A stretch of DNA of 64,000 bases, from positions 4,464,001-4,528,000 of the forward strand of contig NZ_CP115669.1 of NCBI RefSeq assembly GCF_029203285.1, in the 5' to 3' direction. This DNA comes from Pseudomonas sp. PSE14. Its GTDB lineage: Bacteria > Pseudomonadota > Gammaproteobacteria > Pseudomonadales > Pseudomonadaceae. The notes under the pieces are model-generated. The model had not been told where the DNA came from, made no database searches, and saw only the letters and a program-made list of their open reading frames with translations. This document shows, piece after piece, positions 8,313 to 18,166 of this stretch; within the stretch, counting starts at the first letter, position 1, and every line of letters starts with the position of its first letter. A program made the position numbers and the translations under genes.

Positions 8313-11300
8313 TCAGGCTTCCTTCTTCACCCTGAACCACGCCGCATACAGCGCCGGCAGGAACAACAGGGTCAGCGCCGTGGCGACGATCAGGCCGCCC
8401 ATGATCGCCACCGCCATCGGCCCGAAGAACACGCTGCGCGACAGCGGGATCATCGCCAGCACCGCCGCCAGCGCGGTCAGCACGATGGGGCGGAAGCGCC
8501 GCACCGTAGCCTCGATGATCGCGTGCCAGGTGTCCAGGCCGTGGCTGCGGTCCTGCTCGATCTGGTCCACCAGGATCACCGAGTTGCGCATGATCATCCC
8601 GGCCAACGCGATGGTGCCGAGCATCGCCACGAAGCCGAAGGGCTTCTGGAAGATCAGCAGGAACAGGGTCACGCCGATCAGCCCCAGGGGCGCGGTGAGG
8701 AACACCATGATCATCCGCGAGAAGCTGCGCAGCTGCAGCATCAGCAGGCTGAGCACCACCACGATGAACAGCGGGATGCCGGCGTTCACCGAGTTCTGCC
8801 CCTTGGCGGAATCCTCCACGGTGCCGCCGACGTCCAGCAGGTAGCCGTCGGGCAGCTCGGCGCGGATCGGGTCCAGGGTCGGCGAGATCTGCTTCACCAG
8901 GGTGGCAGGCAGCGAGTCGTCGTAGATGTCGCCACGCACGGTCACGGTGGGCAGGCGGTTGCGCCGCCAGATGATGCCTTCCTCGAAGCCGTACTCCAGG
9001 GTCGCCACCTGCGACAGCGCCACGCTGCGGCCGCTGCTGGTCTGCATCGACAGGCTCGGCAACTGCGACAGGTCATGCCGCTCGCGCTCGTCGCCGCGCA
9101 GGAGGATTTCGATCAGCTCGTTATCCTCGCGGTAGTAGCTGACGGTAGCGCCGGTCAGCGAGCTCTGCAGGAACTGCGAGATGTCCGCCGTGCTCACCCC
9201 GAGGGCGCGGGCGCGCTCCTGGTCGATGTCGAGGAACACCGCCTTGCTCGGCTCCTCCCAGTCCAGGTGCACGTTCACCACGTGAGGGTTCTCGCGCATC
9301 TTCTCGGCGACCTTGCGCGCCAGCGCGCGGACTTCCGGGATGTGCTCGCCGGAGACGCGGAACTGCACCGGGTAGCCCACCGGCGGGCCGTTCTCCAGGC
9401 GGCTGATGCGCGTACGCAGCGTCGGGAAGTCCTCGTTCATGTGCTTGATCAGCCACTGGCGGATTTCCTCGCGGGCCTCCAGGTTCTTCGCCAGCACCAC
9501 GAACTGGGCGAAACTCGCCGCCGGCAATTGCTGGTCCAGCGGCAAGTAGAAGCGCGGCGAGCCGGTACCGACGTAGGCCACATAGTTGTCGATGCCCGGA
9601 TGCTCGGCGAGCATTTTCTCCAGGCGGTTGACCTGCTCGGTGGTGGCGGCCAGCGAGTCGCCCTCGGCCAGCTTCAGGTCCACCAGCAGCTCCAGGCGCG
9701 CCGATGGCGGGAAGAACTGCTGCGGCACCAGGCGGAACAGCATGATCGAGCCGACGAAGGCCAACACGGTGAGCAGGATCACCGTCTTGCGATAACGCAC
9801 GCACCACTCCACCACGCGGCGGAAGCGCTGGTAGAAGGCCGTCGAATACGGGTCATGGCCCTTGTCGGTGCCGCCGTGCTTTTCCGCATAGCGCTTGGCC
9901 AGGTCCGGCAGCAGCTTCTCGCCCAGGTAGGGCACGAAGACCACGGCGGCGATCCACGACACCAGCAGCGCGATGGTCACCACCTGGAACAGCGAACGGG
10001 TGTACTCGCCAGTGCCCGACTGCGCGGTAGCAATCGGCAGGAAGCCGGCGGCAGTCACCAGGGTGCCGGTGAGCATCGGGAAGGCGGTGCTGGTCCAGGC
10101 GAAGCTGGCAGCCTTCAGGCGGTCGTAGCCCTGCTCCATCTTCACCGCCATCATCTCCACGGCGATGATCGCGTCGTCCACCAGCAGCCCCAGCGCCAGC
10201 ACCAGCGCGCCGAGGGAAATCTTGTGCAGGCCGATACCGAAGTAATACATGCAGGCGAAGGTCATCGCCAGCACCAGCGGAATCGACAGCGCCACTACCA
10301 GGCCAGTGCGCAGGCCGAGGGAGAAGAAGCTCACCAGCAGCACGATGATCAGCGCCTCGGCCAGCACGCGGACGAACTCGCCCACGCCCTCGCGTACCGC
10401 CGCCGGCTGGTCGGAAACCTTGCGCAGCTCCATGCCCGCCGGCAGCGTCTGCTGCAGGCGCTCGAACTCGGCGTCGAGCTTCTTGCCCAGCACCAGGATG
10501 TCGCCGCCGTCCTTCATGGCCACGGCGATGCCGATGGCGTCCTCGCCCATGAAGCGCATGCGCGGCGCGGGCGGATCGTTGAAGCCGCGATGCACTTCGG
10601 CCACGTCGCCAATGCGGAAGGTGCGGTCGCCGACGCGGATCGGGAAGGCGCGGATGTCCTCCACCGAATCGAAGCGGCCGGAAACGCGCAGCTGCACGCG
10701 ATCACTCGCGGTCTCGAAGAAGCCCGTGGCGCTCACCGCGTTCTGTTCTTCCAGTGCCTTCTGTACCGCCGCCAGTGGCAGGCCCAGGGTGGCGAGCTTG
10801 GTGTTGGACAGGTCGATCCAGATTTTCTCGTCCTGCAGGCCGATCAGCTCGACCTTGCCCACGTCCTTGATCCGCTGCAGGCGCAATTGCAGGCGGTCGG
10901 CGTAGTCCTTGAGTACCGCGTAGTCGAAGCCCTTGCCCGACAGCGCGTAGATGTTGCCGAAGGTAGTGCCGAACTCATCGTTGAAGAACGGCCCCTGGAT
11001 GCCCTGCGGCAGGGTGTAGCGGATGTCGCTGACCTTCTTGCGGATCTGGTACCAGAGCTCGGGGATGTCGCGGGAACGGAAATCCTCGCGGGCGATGAAG
11101 GTCACCTGGGATTCGCCGGGGCGGGAGAAGGAGACGATGCGGTCGTAGTCGCCGGTTTCCATCAGCTTCTTCTCGATGCGCTCGGTCACCTGGCGCGAGA
11201 CTTCCTCGGCGGTCGCCCCCGGCCAGTTGGTCTTCACCACCATGGCCTTGAAGGTGAACGGCGGGTCCTCGCTCTGCCCCAGCTTGGTGTACGACAGCGC

Positions 11301-11381
11301 GCCGACGATGCCCAGCAGCAACATGAGGAACAGGACGATCTGACGGTTCTGCAGCGCCCAGGCGGAAAGGTTGAATTGCAT
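8313..11381 (-). CDS. mexK: RND multidrug efflux inner-membrane transporter, MexK type
   Basis: A 1022-residue HAE1-type resistance-nodulation-division pump: a proton-driven inner-membrane trimer exporting drugs or biocides through an adaptor and an outer-membrane channel. The N-terminal helix (about 13-30), two large periplasmic loops, and two clusters of membrane helices (for example around FVRVLAEALIIVLLVSFFSL and near the C-terminus) match the family in order and length. It starts 6 bases after the adaptor gene stop, so they form one operon. No outer-membrane factor gene follows, as in P. aeruginosa mexJK, which borrows OprM. The mexK name rests on this arrangement with a divergent TetR gene and on synteny from memory. 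Confidence 0.88.
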   Translation of the reverse strand: MQFNLSAWALQNRQIVLFLMLLLGIVGALSYTKLGQSEDPPFTFKAMVVKTNWPGATAEEVSRQVTERIEKKLMETGDYDRIVSFSRPGESQVTFIAREDFRSRDIPELWYQIRKKVSDIRYTLPQGIQGPFFNDEFGTTFGNIYALSGKGFDYAVLKDYADRLQLRLQRIKDVGKVELIGLQDEKIWIDLSNTKLATLGLPLAAVQKALEEQNAVSATGFFETASDRVQLRVSGRFDSVEDIRAFPIRVGDRTFRIGDVAEVHRGFNDPPAPRMRFMGEDAIGIAVAMKDGGDILVLGKKLDAEFERLQQTLPAGMELRKVSDQPAAVREGVGEFVRVLAEALIIVLLVSFFSLGLRTGLVVALSIPLVLAMTFACMYYFGIGLHKISLGALVLALGLLVDDAIIAVEMMAVKMEQGYDRLKAASFAWTSTAFPMLTGTLVTAAGFLPIATAQSGTGEYTRSLFQVVTIALLVSWIAAVVFVPYLGEKLLPDLAKRYAEKHGGTDKGHDPYSTAFYQRFRRVVEWCVRYRKTVILLTVLAFVGSIMLFRLVPQQFFPPSARLELLVDLKLAEGDSLAATTEQVNRLEKMLAEHPGIDNYVAYVGTGSPRFYLPLDQQLPAASFAQFVVLAKNLEAREEIRQWLIKHMNEDFPTLRTRISRLENGPPVGYPVQFRVSGEHIPEVRALARKVAEKMRENPHVVNVHLDWEEPSKAVFLDIDQERARALGVSTADISQFLQSSLTGATVSYYREDNELIEILLRGDERERHDLSQLPSLSMQTSSGRSVALSQVATLEYGFEEGIIWRRNRLPTVTVRGDIYDDSLPATLVKQISPTLDPIRAELPDGYLLDVGGTVEDSAKGQNSVNAGIPLFIVVVLSLLMLQLRSFSRMIMVFLTAPLGLIGVTLFLLIFQKPFGFVAMLGTIALAGMIMRNSVILVDQIEQDRSHGLDTWHAIIEATVRRFRPIVLTALAAVLAMIPLSRSVFFGPMAVAIMGGLIVATALTLLFLPALYAAWFRVKKEA

Positions 11382-11387
11382 CGGGCG

Positions 11388-12491
11388 TTACTCCTTTGCC
11401 ACCAGCTTGACCGAGCGGTTTTCCCGATCGACCGGCCGTACCTCCTGCCCTTCACGCAATACCTGCACGCCTGCAGCCACCACCCAGTCGTCGCTGTTCA
11501 GCCCTTCGAGCACCGGCACGCGGTCCTCGGCGAAGGGGCCGATGCGCACCGGGCGGCGGTGCAGGGTGGAACTCTTCGGATCGACCACCCAGACGAACGG
11601 CTGGCCGCCCTCGGCGGTCACAGCCGCCAGCGGTACCGCCAGCGGCACCGTGCCTTCGGCCTGGATGTAGACCCGCGCGCTCTGGCCCAGCTCGGCGGGC
11701 ACCTTGGCGTCATCGAAGGCGACCCGCGCGGCAAATGTGCGCGACTGCGGATCGGCAGCCGGCGACAGTTCGCGGATCTTGCCGCTGAAGCGTTTGTCGC
11801 GCTGCGACCAGAGCTCGACGCTCACCGACTCGCCGATGCGGAAGCGATCGATGGCATGTTCGGGGAAGCTGATCAGCACTTCGCGATCACCATCGGCGGC
11901 GAGGGTGAAAACGGTCTGCCCGGCAGCCACCACCTGCCCCACTTCCAGCCGACGGGTGGCGATCACGCCGTCCTGGGGCGCGCGCAGCACCGCGTAGTCC
12001 GCCTGGTTGCGGGCCACGTCGTACTCGGCGCGAATCTGTTTCACCCGAGCCTCGCCGGCGCGGTAGGTGTTCTCGATGTTGTCGAACTGCGACTGGCTGA
12101 CCAGCTGGCGTTCGAGCAGCGTCTTGTAGCGGGTGTATTCGGAACGGACGGTCTGCAGGTTGGCCTCGGCGGCCGCCACCTGGGCGCGGGTCGCCTCCAG
12201 TTGCAGGCGCACGTCCTCGGGGTCCAGCTCCGCCAGGGTCTGGTCCTTCTTCACGCGCTCGCCCACCTCAACCAGTCGTCGGCTGACCTTGCCGCCGATA
12301 CGGAACGCCAGCTCCGGCTCATGTCGGGCATGTACCTCGCCGGGATAGGCTTCGGTAACATCCCGGGCCGGCAACGGCTGCACCACCATCGCCGGGCGCA
12401 CCGCCGGTTTGGGCGGCTCGCCGGTACCGCAGGCGGTCAGGGACAGGGAAAGGACGGCAGGAAGCGCGACAGACAGAGCATGGCGGAACAT
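11388..12491 (-). CDS. mexJ: RND efflux periplasmic adaptor lipoprotein, MexJ type
   Basis: A 367-residue membrane-fusion protein linking the RND pump to the outer-membrane channel. A lipoprotein signal ends in the lipobox LTAC with Cys21 as lipidation site. It is followed by the lipoyl/barrel-sandwich half (VGERVKKDQTLAELDPED), an alpha-hairpin (about 105-165), the returning lipoyl half (VLRAPQDGVIATRRLEVG) and a beta-barrel region. It is the first gene of the operon, and the 96-bp gap to the divergent repressor holds the likely operator. Confidence 0.9.
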   Translation of the reverse strand: MFRHALSVALPAVLSLSLTACGTGEPPKPAVRPAMVVQPLPARDVTEAYPGEVHARHEPELAFRIGGKVSRRLVEVGERVKKDQTLAELDPEDVRLQLEATRAQVAAAEANLQTVRSEYTRYKTLLERQLVSQSQFDNIENTYRAGEARVKQIRAEYDVARNQADYAVLRAPQDGVIATRRLEVGQVVAAGQTVFTLAADGDREVLISFPEHAIDRFRIGESVSVELWSQRDKRFSGKIRELSPAADPQSRTFAARVAFDDAKVPAELGQSARVYIQAEGTVPLAVPLAAVTAEGGQPFVWVVDPKSSTLHRRPVRIGPFAEDRVPVLEGLNSDDWVVAAGVQVLREGQEVRPVDRENRSVKLVAKE

Positions 12492-12526
12492 GATGTGTGA
12501 CCTTTCGCAAAGCGCGGTTGAATTCT

Positions 12527-12542
12527 TATACTCCCCGGTATA
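12527..12542. promoter_or_regulatory. candidate MexL operator in the mexJ-mexL promoter region
   Basis: A TATAC-N6-GTATA inverted repeat (12527-12531 and 12538-12542) lies in the 96-bp gap between divergent mexJ and mexL, overlapping possible -10 elements on both strands (TATAAG on minus, TATAGT on plus). A second AATAC/GTATT pair follows at about 12549-12572. TetR repressors bind such sites and autoregulate; from memory, MexL is autoregulatory at this gap. Confidence 0.5.
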
Positions 12543-12587
12543 GTAAAAATACAGAACCCACCAGTCCAGTATTAGAAATGTAAAATC

Positions 12588-13220
12588 ATGTCACTCACGA
12601 CTCCCTCCAATGGGCCGGGTCGTCCCAAGGACCCCGCCAAGCGCAAGGCCATCCTCGAAGCCGCGAAGGAACTGTTCATTCGCTACGGCTACGACGGCAG
12701 CAGCATGGAAGCCATCGCAGCCGAGGCCGGCGTGTCGAAACTGACCGTCTACAGCCACTTCACCGACAAAGAGACGCTGTTCGTCGAGGCGGTACAGGCC
12801 AAGTGCGCCGAGCGCATGCCCGAGCTGTTCGCCGAGCCACCGGCCGACGCGCCCTTCGAAAGCCTGCTGCTGGCCCTGGCGCGCGGTTTCAACCAGTTGA
12901 TCAACAGCCCGGAGGCCATCTCCCTGAGCCGGCTGATGGTGGCCCAGGGCGCGGGGAATCCGCACCTGTCGCAACTCTTCTTCGAGGCCGGCCCGCAGCG
13001 CGTGCTGGACCAGATGGAGCGCCTGCTGGAGCAGGCCCGCCAACAGGGCAAATTGCAGATGGACAGCCCGCGCCGGGCCGCCGAGCACTTCCTGATGCTG
13101 GTGCAGGGATGCGTGCACTTCCGCCTGCTGATCGGTTGCGAAACACCGCCCACGGAAGAAGAAGCCGAGGCGCATGTGCAGGAAGTGGTGGCGCTGTTCC
13201 TCAAGGCGTTCCGGCCCTGA
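12588..13220 (+). CDS. mexL: TetR-family repressor, MexL type
   Basis: A 210-residue TetR regulator. The N-terminal helix-turn-helix lies at about residues 20-70 (AAKELFIRYGYDGSSMEAIA, then AGVSKLTVYSHF), followed by a helical ligand-binding domain. It is divergent from mexJ with a 96-bp shared promoter region, so it most likely represses both the pump and itself. The start at 12588 has no strong Shine-Dalgarno sequence. Confidence 0.87.
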   Translation: MSLTTPSNGPGRPKDPAKRKAILEAAKELFIRYGYDGSSMEAIAAEAGVSKLTVYSHFTDKETLFVEAVQAKCAERMPELFAEPPADAPFESLLLALARGFNQLINSPEAISLSRLMVAQGAGNPHLSQLFFEAGPQRVLDQMERLLEQARQQGKLQMDSPRRAAEHFLMLVQGCVHFRLLIGCETPPTEEEAEAHVQEVVALFLKAFRP

Positions 13221-13241
13221 AAGCGAACGGTGCACTATCCC

Positions 13242-13322
13242 TGTAGGAGCGAGCTTGCTCGCGAACGGGTTTCCCCGACCACTCCGATGCTGGGCGGGTT
13301 CGCGAGCAAGCTCGCTCCTACA
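13242..13322. repeat. REP pair, GTAGGAGCG family (BIME-like)
   Basis: Two oppositely oriented copies of the GTAGGAGCGAGC...TTGCTCGCG motif face each other across about 30 bases, giving an 81-bp imperfect palindrome. The same motif recurs at 21383, 30234, 45538 and 49159. This is the common extragenic REP of Pseudomonas, located after mexL. Confidence 0.9.
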
Positions 13323-13341
13323 AGTACGACTCGCGGGCAGG

Positions 13342-13471
13342 CGTAGGGCGTATAACGTTCGACGTTATACGCCGTTTGACCTTGGTCTCAGCGCACTCCG
13401 AGATCAGCCCTGGCACCCACGACGTGCCAAGGTGAATCGGCGTACAACCGCGAACGGTTGTACGCCCTACG
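13342..13471. repeat. paired-hairpin repeat, CGTAGGGCG family
   Basis: A 130-bp element with inverted ends (CGTAGGGCGTA ... TACGCCCTACG). Each end folds as its own hairpin: a GTATAACG/CGTTATAC arm on the left and a GTACAACCG/CGGTTGTAC arm on the right. The same family occurs at 21436, 24444, 24631, 48313, 52687, 60971 and 62308. The right end stops 3 bases before the rsmJ stop codon. Confidence 0.9.
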
Positions 13472-13474
13472 ACA

Positions 13475-14260
13475 TCAACTCTTGAGGCTCTTCAGCGGAT
13501 AGATGTCGTAGCGGCTGGACTTGCCCTCGAGGCTGTAGCTCGGCTTCTGCCCTTCGATGATTGGCGCCTTGCGCGGGCGCTTGACCACCACGCGGTGGCT
13601 GGCCAGCTTCAGGGCCGCTTCCAGCAGCGCCGGGGCGTCGAGGTCATCGCCCACCAGCGGGCGGAACAGGCGCATTTCCTTCTTCACCAGCGCGCTCTTG
13701 TCGCGGTGCGGGAACATGGGGTCGAGGTAGATCACCTGCGGCGCCTCCCCTTCCCAGGCGGCCATGCGCTCGATGGCGTTGCCCTGCAACAGGCGCATGC
13801 GGGCGACGATGGCGCCCACCTCGAAATCTCCCGCCGCACGGGCCAGGCCGTCTTCCAGCAGCGCGGCGATGATCGGCTGGCGCTCGGTCAGGTGCATTTC
13901 GCAGCCCAGGGTCGCCAGCACGAAGGCGTCGCGCCCCAGCCCGGCGGTGGCGTCCAGCACATGGGGGCGCACGCCCGGCTGGATGCCGACGGCCTTGGCG
14001 ATCATCTGCCCAGCGCCGCCGCCGAACTGGCGGCGGTGAGCGGTAGCGCCTTCGAGGAAATCCACGCGCACCGGACCGGGCGAGTCCGGCCCCAGTTGCA
14101 GCAGATGCAAGCCCTGCTCGCCCAGTTGCAGGGCGAAGTCCGCATCATCACCCTCGCCTAGCGGCAGCCCGAGGCGTTGCGCCCACTGCTCGGCGGCAGT
14201 CCGCCAGGCAGGCTCCAGCGCCTGGACGACGATGCGCGGCGGAGTGAGGGTCTCGGTCAT
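13475..14260 (-). CDS. rsmJ: 16S rRNA (guanine(1516)-N(2))-methyltransferase RsmJ
   Basis: A 261-residue class I SAM-dependent methyltransferase that methylates G1516 of 16S rRNA. The SAM-binding motif is [11 protein letters not shown] and the catalytic-type motif is YLDPMFP, both characteristic of the RsmJ/YhiQ family. The family block [11 protein letters not shown] precedes them. It ends a run of minus-strand genes and its stop lies beside a palindromic repeat. Confidence 0.93.
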   Translation of the reverse strand: MTETLTPPRIVVQALEPAWRTAAEQWAQRLGLPLGEGDDADFALQLGEQGLHLLQLGPDSPGPVRVDFLEGATAHRRQFGGGAGQMIAKAVGIQPGVRPHVLDATAGLGRDAFVLATLGCEMHLTERQPIIAALLEDGLARAAGDFEVGAIVARMRLLQGNAIERMAAWEGEAPQVIYLDPMFPHRDKSALVKKEMRLFRPLVGDDLDAPALLEAALKLASHRVVVKRPRKAPIIEGQKPSYSLEGKSSRYDIYPLKSLKS

Positions 14261-14327
14261 GGCGGGGCGATCCTGGAAAAAACCGCGATTCTAGCGCAGC
14301 GCGCCTTGCAACGGGCTCAACAGCGGC

Positions 14328-15155
14328 TCAACCGCGAAACAGCTGGTTGATGCGATCGAACGGCATCGCCCCGTTCATCGGTTTCAGATCCCCCTTGGCC
14401 AACGCCTCGGCCGCGCTGAAGAAGGCGCCGAAGGCCACGCGTGCCAAGTTGGAACCGACGCTGACGCGCTTCACGCCCAGTTCGGCCAGCTCCTCCAGGT
14501 TCACCTGCAGCGCCGGCGACCCCACCAGTACGTTGACCGGCCGCGGCTTCACGGCGCTGACCACTGCAGCGATTTCCTCCCTGGTCTTCAGGCCCGGCGC
14601 GTAGAGCACATCGGCGCCCGCTTCGGCGAAGGCCACCAGGCGACGGATGGTGTCGTCCAGGTCGTTGCGGCCATGCAGCAGGTTCTCCGCCCGCGCCGCC
14701 AGGGTAAAGGGGAACGGCAGCGCACGAGCGGCCTGCACCGCGGCGCTGACCCGCTCTACGGCCAGCTCCAGCGGGTAGATCGGCGCATCCGGACGGCCGG
14801 TGGCATCCTCGATGGAGCCGCCGACCAACCCGTAGGCGGCGGCGAGACGGATGGTTTCGGCACAGTCTTCCGGTTCGTCGCCGTACCCGTTTTCCAGGTC
14901 GGCGGCCACCGGCAGCGGCGTTGCCTCGATGATCGCCCGAGCATTGGCCAATGCCTCCTCACGACTGACCGCACCCTCGGCATCGGGCCGGCCAAGGGAG
15001 AACGCCAACCCTGCGCTGGTGCTGGCAAGCGCTTCGAAGCCCAGGTGGGCGAGCATTTTCGCCGAGCCCGCGTCCCAGGGATTGGGCAGAACGAACAGAC
15101 CATCGCGCTGGTGCAGCGCCCGGAACGCTTCGCCGCGCTGTTGTTGAGTGGTCAT
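14328..15155 (-). CDS. isocitrate lyase/PEP mutase superfamily protein
   Basis: A 275-residue protein of the isocitrate lyase/phosphoenolpyruvate mutase superfamily, a TIM-barrel group that cleaves or forms C-C or C-P bonds of 2-oxo or 2-hydroxy acids using Mg2+. Seen blocks are the N-terminal LPNPWDAGSA, the metal-site region VAADLENGYGD and SIEDATG. Relatives include oxaloacetate decarboxylases and carboxyphosphonoenolpyruvate mutases; the substrate cannot be told. GGAGG stands 5 bases before the ATG at 15155. It lies between DUF72 and rsmJ on the same strand. Confidence 0.85.
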   Translation of the reverse strand: MTTQQQRGEAFRALHQRDGLFVLPNPWDAGSAKMLAHLGFEALASTSAGLAFSLGRPDAEGAVSREEALANARAIIEATPLPVAADLENGYGDEPEDCAETIRLAAAYGLVGGSIEDATGRPDAPIYPLELAVERVSAAVQAARALPFPFTLAARAENLLHGRNDLDDTIRRLVAFAEAGADVLYAPGLKTREEIAAVVSAVKPRPVNVLVGSPALQVNLEELAELGVKRVSVGSNLARVAFGAFFSAAEALAKGDLKPMNGAMPFDRINQLFRG

Positions 15156-15230
15156 GGCGACCTCCTTGCCGAATAGGGGAAGGAGCAGGTTAGTCCTGTC
15201 GCCGGCGGCGTGCCATGCACAGTTGGCCGC

Positions 15231-16088
15231 TCAGAGCAGGCCGAGCTGTTCCACTTCAGGCTTCGGCTCGGTAAGCGCCGGCAAGCCCGGCAGGCGCTCG
15301 CGCAGCAGCGCGTGGAAGCGCTGCGCCTGTTCGGCGGCGCGGTGGTTGTCCGGGGTGTGCAGGAAAACGTGGGGCGTCAGGCCCTGCTCGATCCACTCCG
15401 CTACCTTGGCGATCCACGGCGTGAGGAAGGCGGTGTTGGCCTCCAGATCCGGCCCGCCGATGAAGCGCACCTGCGGGCTGTCGCTGAAGGCCGCCGGGCG
15501 CACCGGCACCTTCGGCTTCTTCGATTGCGCATGCAGCACTGCTGGATCGTCGGAGCGGCAGGCGAACAGCGCACGGGAATCCAGGCAGATGCGCTCGACG
15601 CCGCGATCCAGCAGCAGCCGGTTCAGCGCCCGCTCCTCCTCGCTCTTGGCGAAGAACGCCGGGTGCCGCACTTCCACCGCCAGCCGGCGTTCGGCGAAGG
15701 CATCCAGCCAGGCTGCCAGTTCGCCGAGACGATCCGGGCCGAAGCTCGCGGAGACCTGCAGCCACAACGGTGCGACCCGCTCGCCCAGCGGCGCCAGCAG
15801 GTCGAGGAAGTCCTGGGTGTTTTCCAGTTGGCCGCGCAGGTCGCCTTCGTGGCTGATATCGCGGGGCAGCTTGGCGCAGAAGCGGAAGTTCGCCGGCATG
15901 GTCTGCGCCCAGCGCTTCAGGGTCTCGGCATTGGGCCGGGCATAGAAGGTGGTGTTGCCTTCCACCGCGTTGAAGACCTGGGAATAGAAGCCCAGCGTCT
16001 CGGCGGCGCGCAGGTCGGCGGGGTAGAAGGTGCCGCGCCAGGCCGGCTCGTTCCACGAGGGACAGCCCAGGTAGTACGGCAGACTCAT
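15231..16088 (-). CDS. DUF72 (YecE-like) protein
   Basis: A 285-residue DUF72 protein with a predicted TIM-barrel fold. Family blocks are YYLGCPSWNEPAWRGTFYP at the start, FNAVEGNTTFY, FRFCAKLP, LAVEVRHPAFF, and VRFIGG with VFLHTPDNHRA near the end. No catalytic activity has been established for the family that I can state safely. It starts 4 bases after the preceding small gene, which points to one transcript. Confidence 0.88.
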   Translation of the reverse strand: MSLPYYLGCPSWNEPAWRGTFYPADLRAAETLGFYSQVFNAVEGNTTFYARPNAETLKRWAQTMPANFRFCAKLPRDISHEGDLRGQLENTQDFLDLLAPLGERVAPLWLQVSASFGPDRLGELAAWLDAFAERRLAVEVRHPAFFAKSEEERALNRLLLDRGVERICLDSRALFACRSDDPAVLHAQSKKPKVPVRPAAFSDSPQVRFIGGPDLEANTAFLTPWIAKVAEWIEQGLTPHVFLHTPDNHRAAEQAQRFHALLRERLPGLPALTEPKPEVEQLGLL

Positions 16089-16092
16089 GAAA

Positions 16093-16440
16093 TCAGGCGT
16101 AGAGGTCGAGACCCAGGACTTCCTGGCCCTCGTACTGGCCGCCCATGCTGGCGGTGCTGGTGTAGCTGGCGAGCGCCTGGGCCGCGCGGGAGCTCAACGG
16201 ACGCTGGTAATCGAGGTTGTCGCGCAGGGTGGCCGGCACGCTGTAGCTGCTGGCGTTGCCGGCTTCGACGCGGCGGACCTGTGGCTGCTGCTCGAAGCCC
16301 TGGCTGGCCGATGTCGGCGCGGGCTGCTCGCGGCGAGACTCGACATCACGCTGCACGTCCCGATAGGGCGTGACTGCAGTGCCCGTGCGGGCAGTGCGCT
16401 CAGGCGCCTGGGAAGTGGAAACGAGACCGTCGATACGCAT
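16093..16440 (-). CDS. small conserved-type hypothetical protein
   Basis: A 115-residue protein without signal peptide or membrane segment, rich in Arg, Gln and Ser. The middle looks disordered, and the C-terminal third (LRDNLDYQRPLSSRAAQALASY) is more structured. It sits between tsaB and DUF72, 4 bases before the latter, with normal codon bias, so it is probably a real operon member. From memory the same position in PAO1 holds a hypothetical gene (PA3684 area). Function unknown. Confidence 0.7.
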   Translation of the reverse strand: MRIDGLVSTSQAPERTARTGTAVTPYRDVQRDVESRREQPAPTSASQGFEQQPQVRRVEAGNASSYSVPATLRDNLDYQRPLSSRAAQALASYTSTASMGGQYEGQEVLGLDLYA

Positions 16441-16507
16441 GGCGAAAAACTCGGTGGGAATACATTCACTCTAGCGAGCGGGTGCAATCCGGGTCAATTG
16501 GCTTGGA

Positions 16508-17182
16508 TCAGGCCTTCTTGGGTGTCGCCACGTTGTCGCGCAGATAAACCGGCTGGGCCTGCTCCGCGTCAACCGCCTCGCCGCGCGCCCAGGCGAACTC
16601 GGCCAGGGTCAGCAGGTCCTCGGCGTGGGGCAGCAGGCTGGCGTCGTGGGCCGCGACTTTCACCGCCAGGCGCGCTTCGAAACCCCAGCCGGTGCCGGAG
16701 CCGAACCATTCACCCTGGGCATCACGCGGCAGCGCCACGCCTTCGGGCGGCAGTACCGCCTCGGCGCCGGCCGGGCGCATCTCGCCCTGCTCCAGGCGAT
16801 AGCAACCCCAGTACACCTCGTCCATGCGCGCGTCGATGGCCGAGGCCACCTGGGTCGCGCCGTGCTCACGGTAGGCGCGCTGGGCCAGCACGGCCAGGTC
16901 GGAGATCGGCAGCACCGGCTTCTGCAATGCGAAGGCCAGGCCCTGGACCACGCCGATGGCGATGCGCACGCCGGTGAAGGCGCCGGGGCCACGGCCGAAG
17001 GCGATGGCCTCCACGGCGGACAGTTCGATACCGGCCTCGCCGAGGATGTCCTGCACCATCGGCAGCAGCCGCTGGGCGTGCAGGCGCGGGATCACCTCGT
17101 GGCGAACATACCGGCGGCCGTCATGCAGCAGCGCGACGGAACAGGCTTCGGTCGAGGTATCCAGGGCCAGCAGCGTGGGCAT
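16508..17182 (-). CDS. tsaB: tRNA threonylcarbamoyladenosine biosynthesis protein TsaB
   Basis: A 224-residue ASKHA-fold protein, partner of TsaD and TsaE in making t6A37 in tRNAs that read ANN codons. The N-terminus MPTLLALDTSTEACSVAL and the GRGPGAFTGVRIAIGVVQGLA block are diagnostic. I start at the ATG at 17182, giving the family N-terminus; the frame could run 47 codons further upstream, but that part has no homology-like sequence and crosses the terminator. Confidence 0.94.
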   Translation of the reverse strand: MPTLLALDTSTEACSVALLHDGRRYVRHEVIPRLHAQRLLPMVQDILGEAGIELSAVEAIAFGRGPGAFTGVRIAIGVVQGLAFALQKPVLPISDLAVLAQRAYREHGATQVASAIDARMDEVYWGCYRLEQGEMRPAGAEAVLPPEGVALPRDAQGEWFGSGTGWGFEARLAVKVAAHDASLLPHAEDLLTLAEFAWARGEAVDAEQAQPVYLRDNVATPKKA

Positions 17183-17225
17183 GGTTTTATCCAACAGGCG
17201 ATGAAAAAGGGCGGGCATTATAAAC

Positions 17226-17256
17226 GCCAAAGGCCCGCATTGTGCGGGCCTTTGGC
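17226..17256 (-). terminator. hairpin after adk
   Basis: A perfect 14-bp inverted repeat (17226-17239 and 17243-17256, 3-base loop) lies 14 bases after the adk stop. The stem is strong but only a short AT-rich tail follows, so read-through into tsaB is possible. Confidence 0.75.
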
Positions 17257-17270
17257 ATTGCGCGGGGCAA

Positions 17271-17939
<669 letters not shown>

Positions 17940-18166
17940 TTAAGCGAAATCACGGATCCGCCTCATGGGGCCAATCTCATCATGCTTTAAATGGCGCAAA
18001 GGCGCGCCGAAAGGTTGCTCACGATACACAGCGGCCCCCCACCACACAAGCCGCCCCTGGCGACCCTGAAAGCCAGTCGAGGGCCGGCGAATCACCCTCG
18101 ATCAGCCATCAAATTACCGCCATTTCGCCCTTGCGCAATCCACCATTGGTGGGGGGTCGCACAGCC

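Noticed and set aside
8523-12500. Plus-strand frame of 1325 codons opposite mexJK
   Set aside because: GC-rich antisense shadow with Gln/His/Leu-rich composition; the RND and adaptor genes on the other strand are unmistakable.
13221-13474. Facing inverted repeats as a CRISPR array or insertion sequence ends
   Set aside because: Repeats are palindromic, unevenly spaced and of two families, with no spacers of constant length and no transposase between them.
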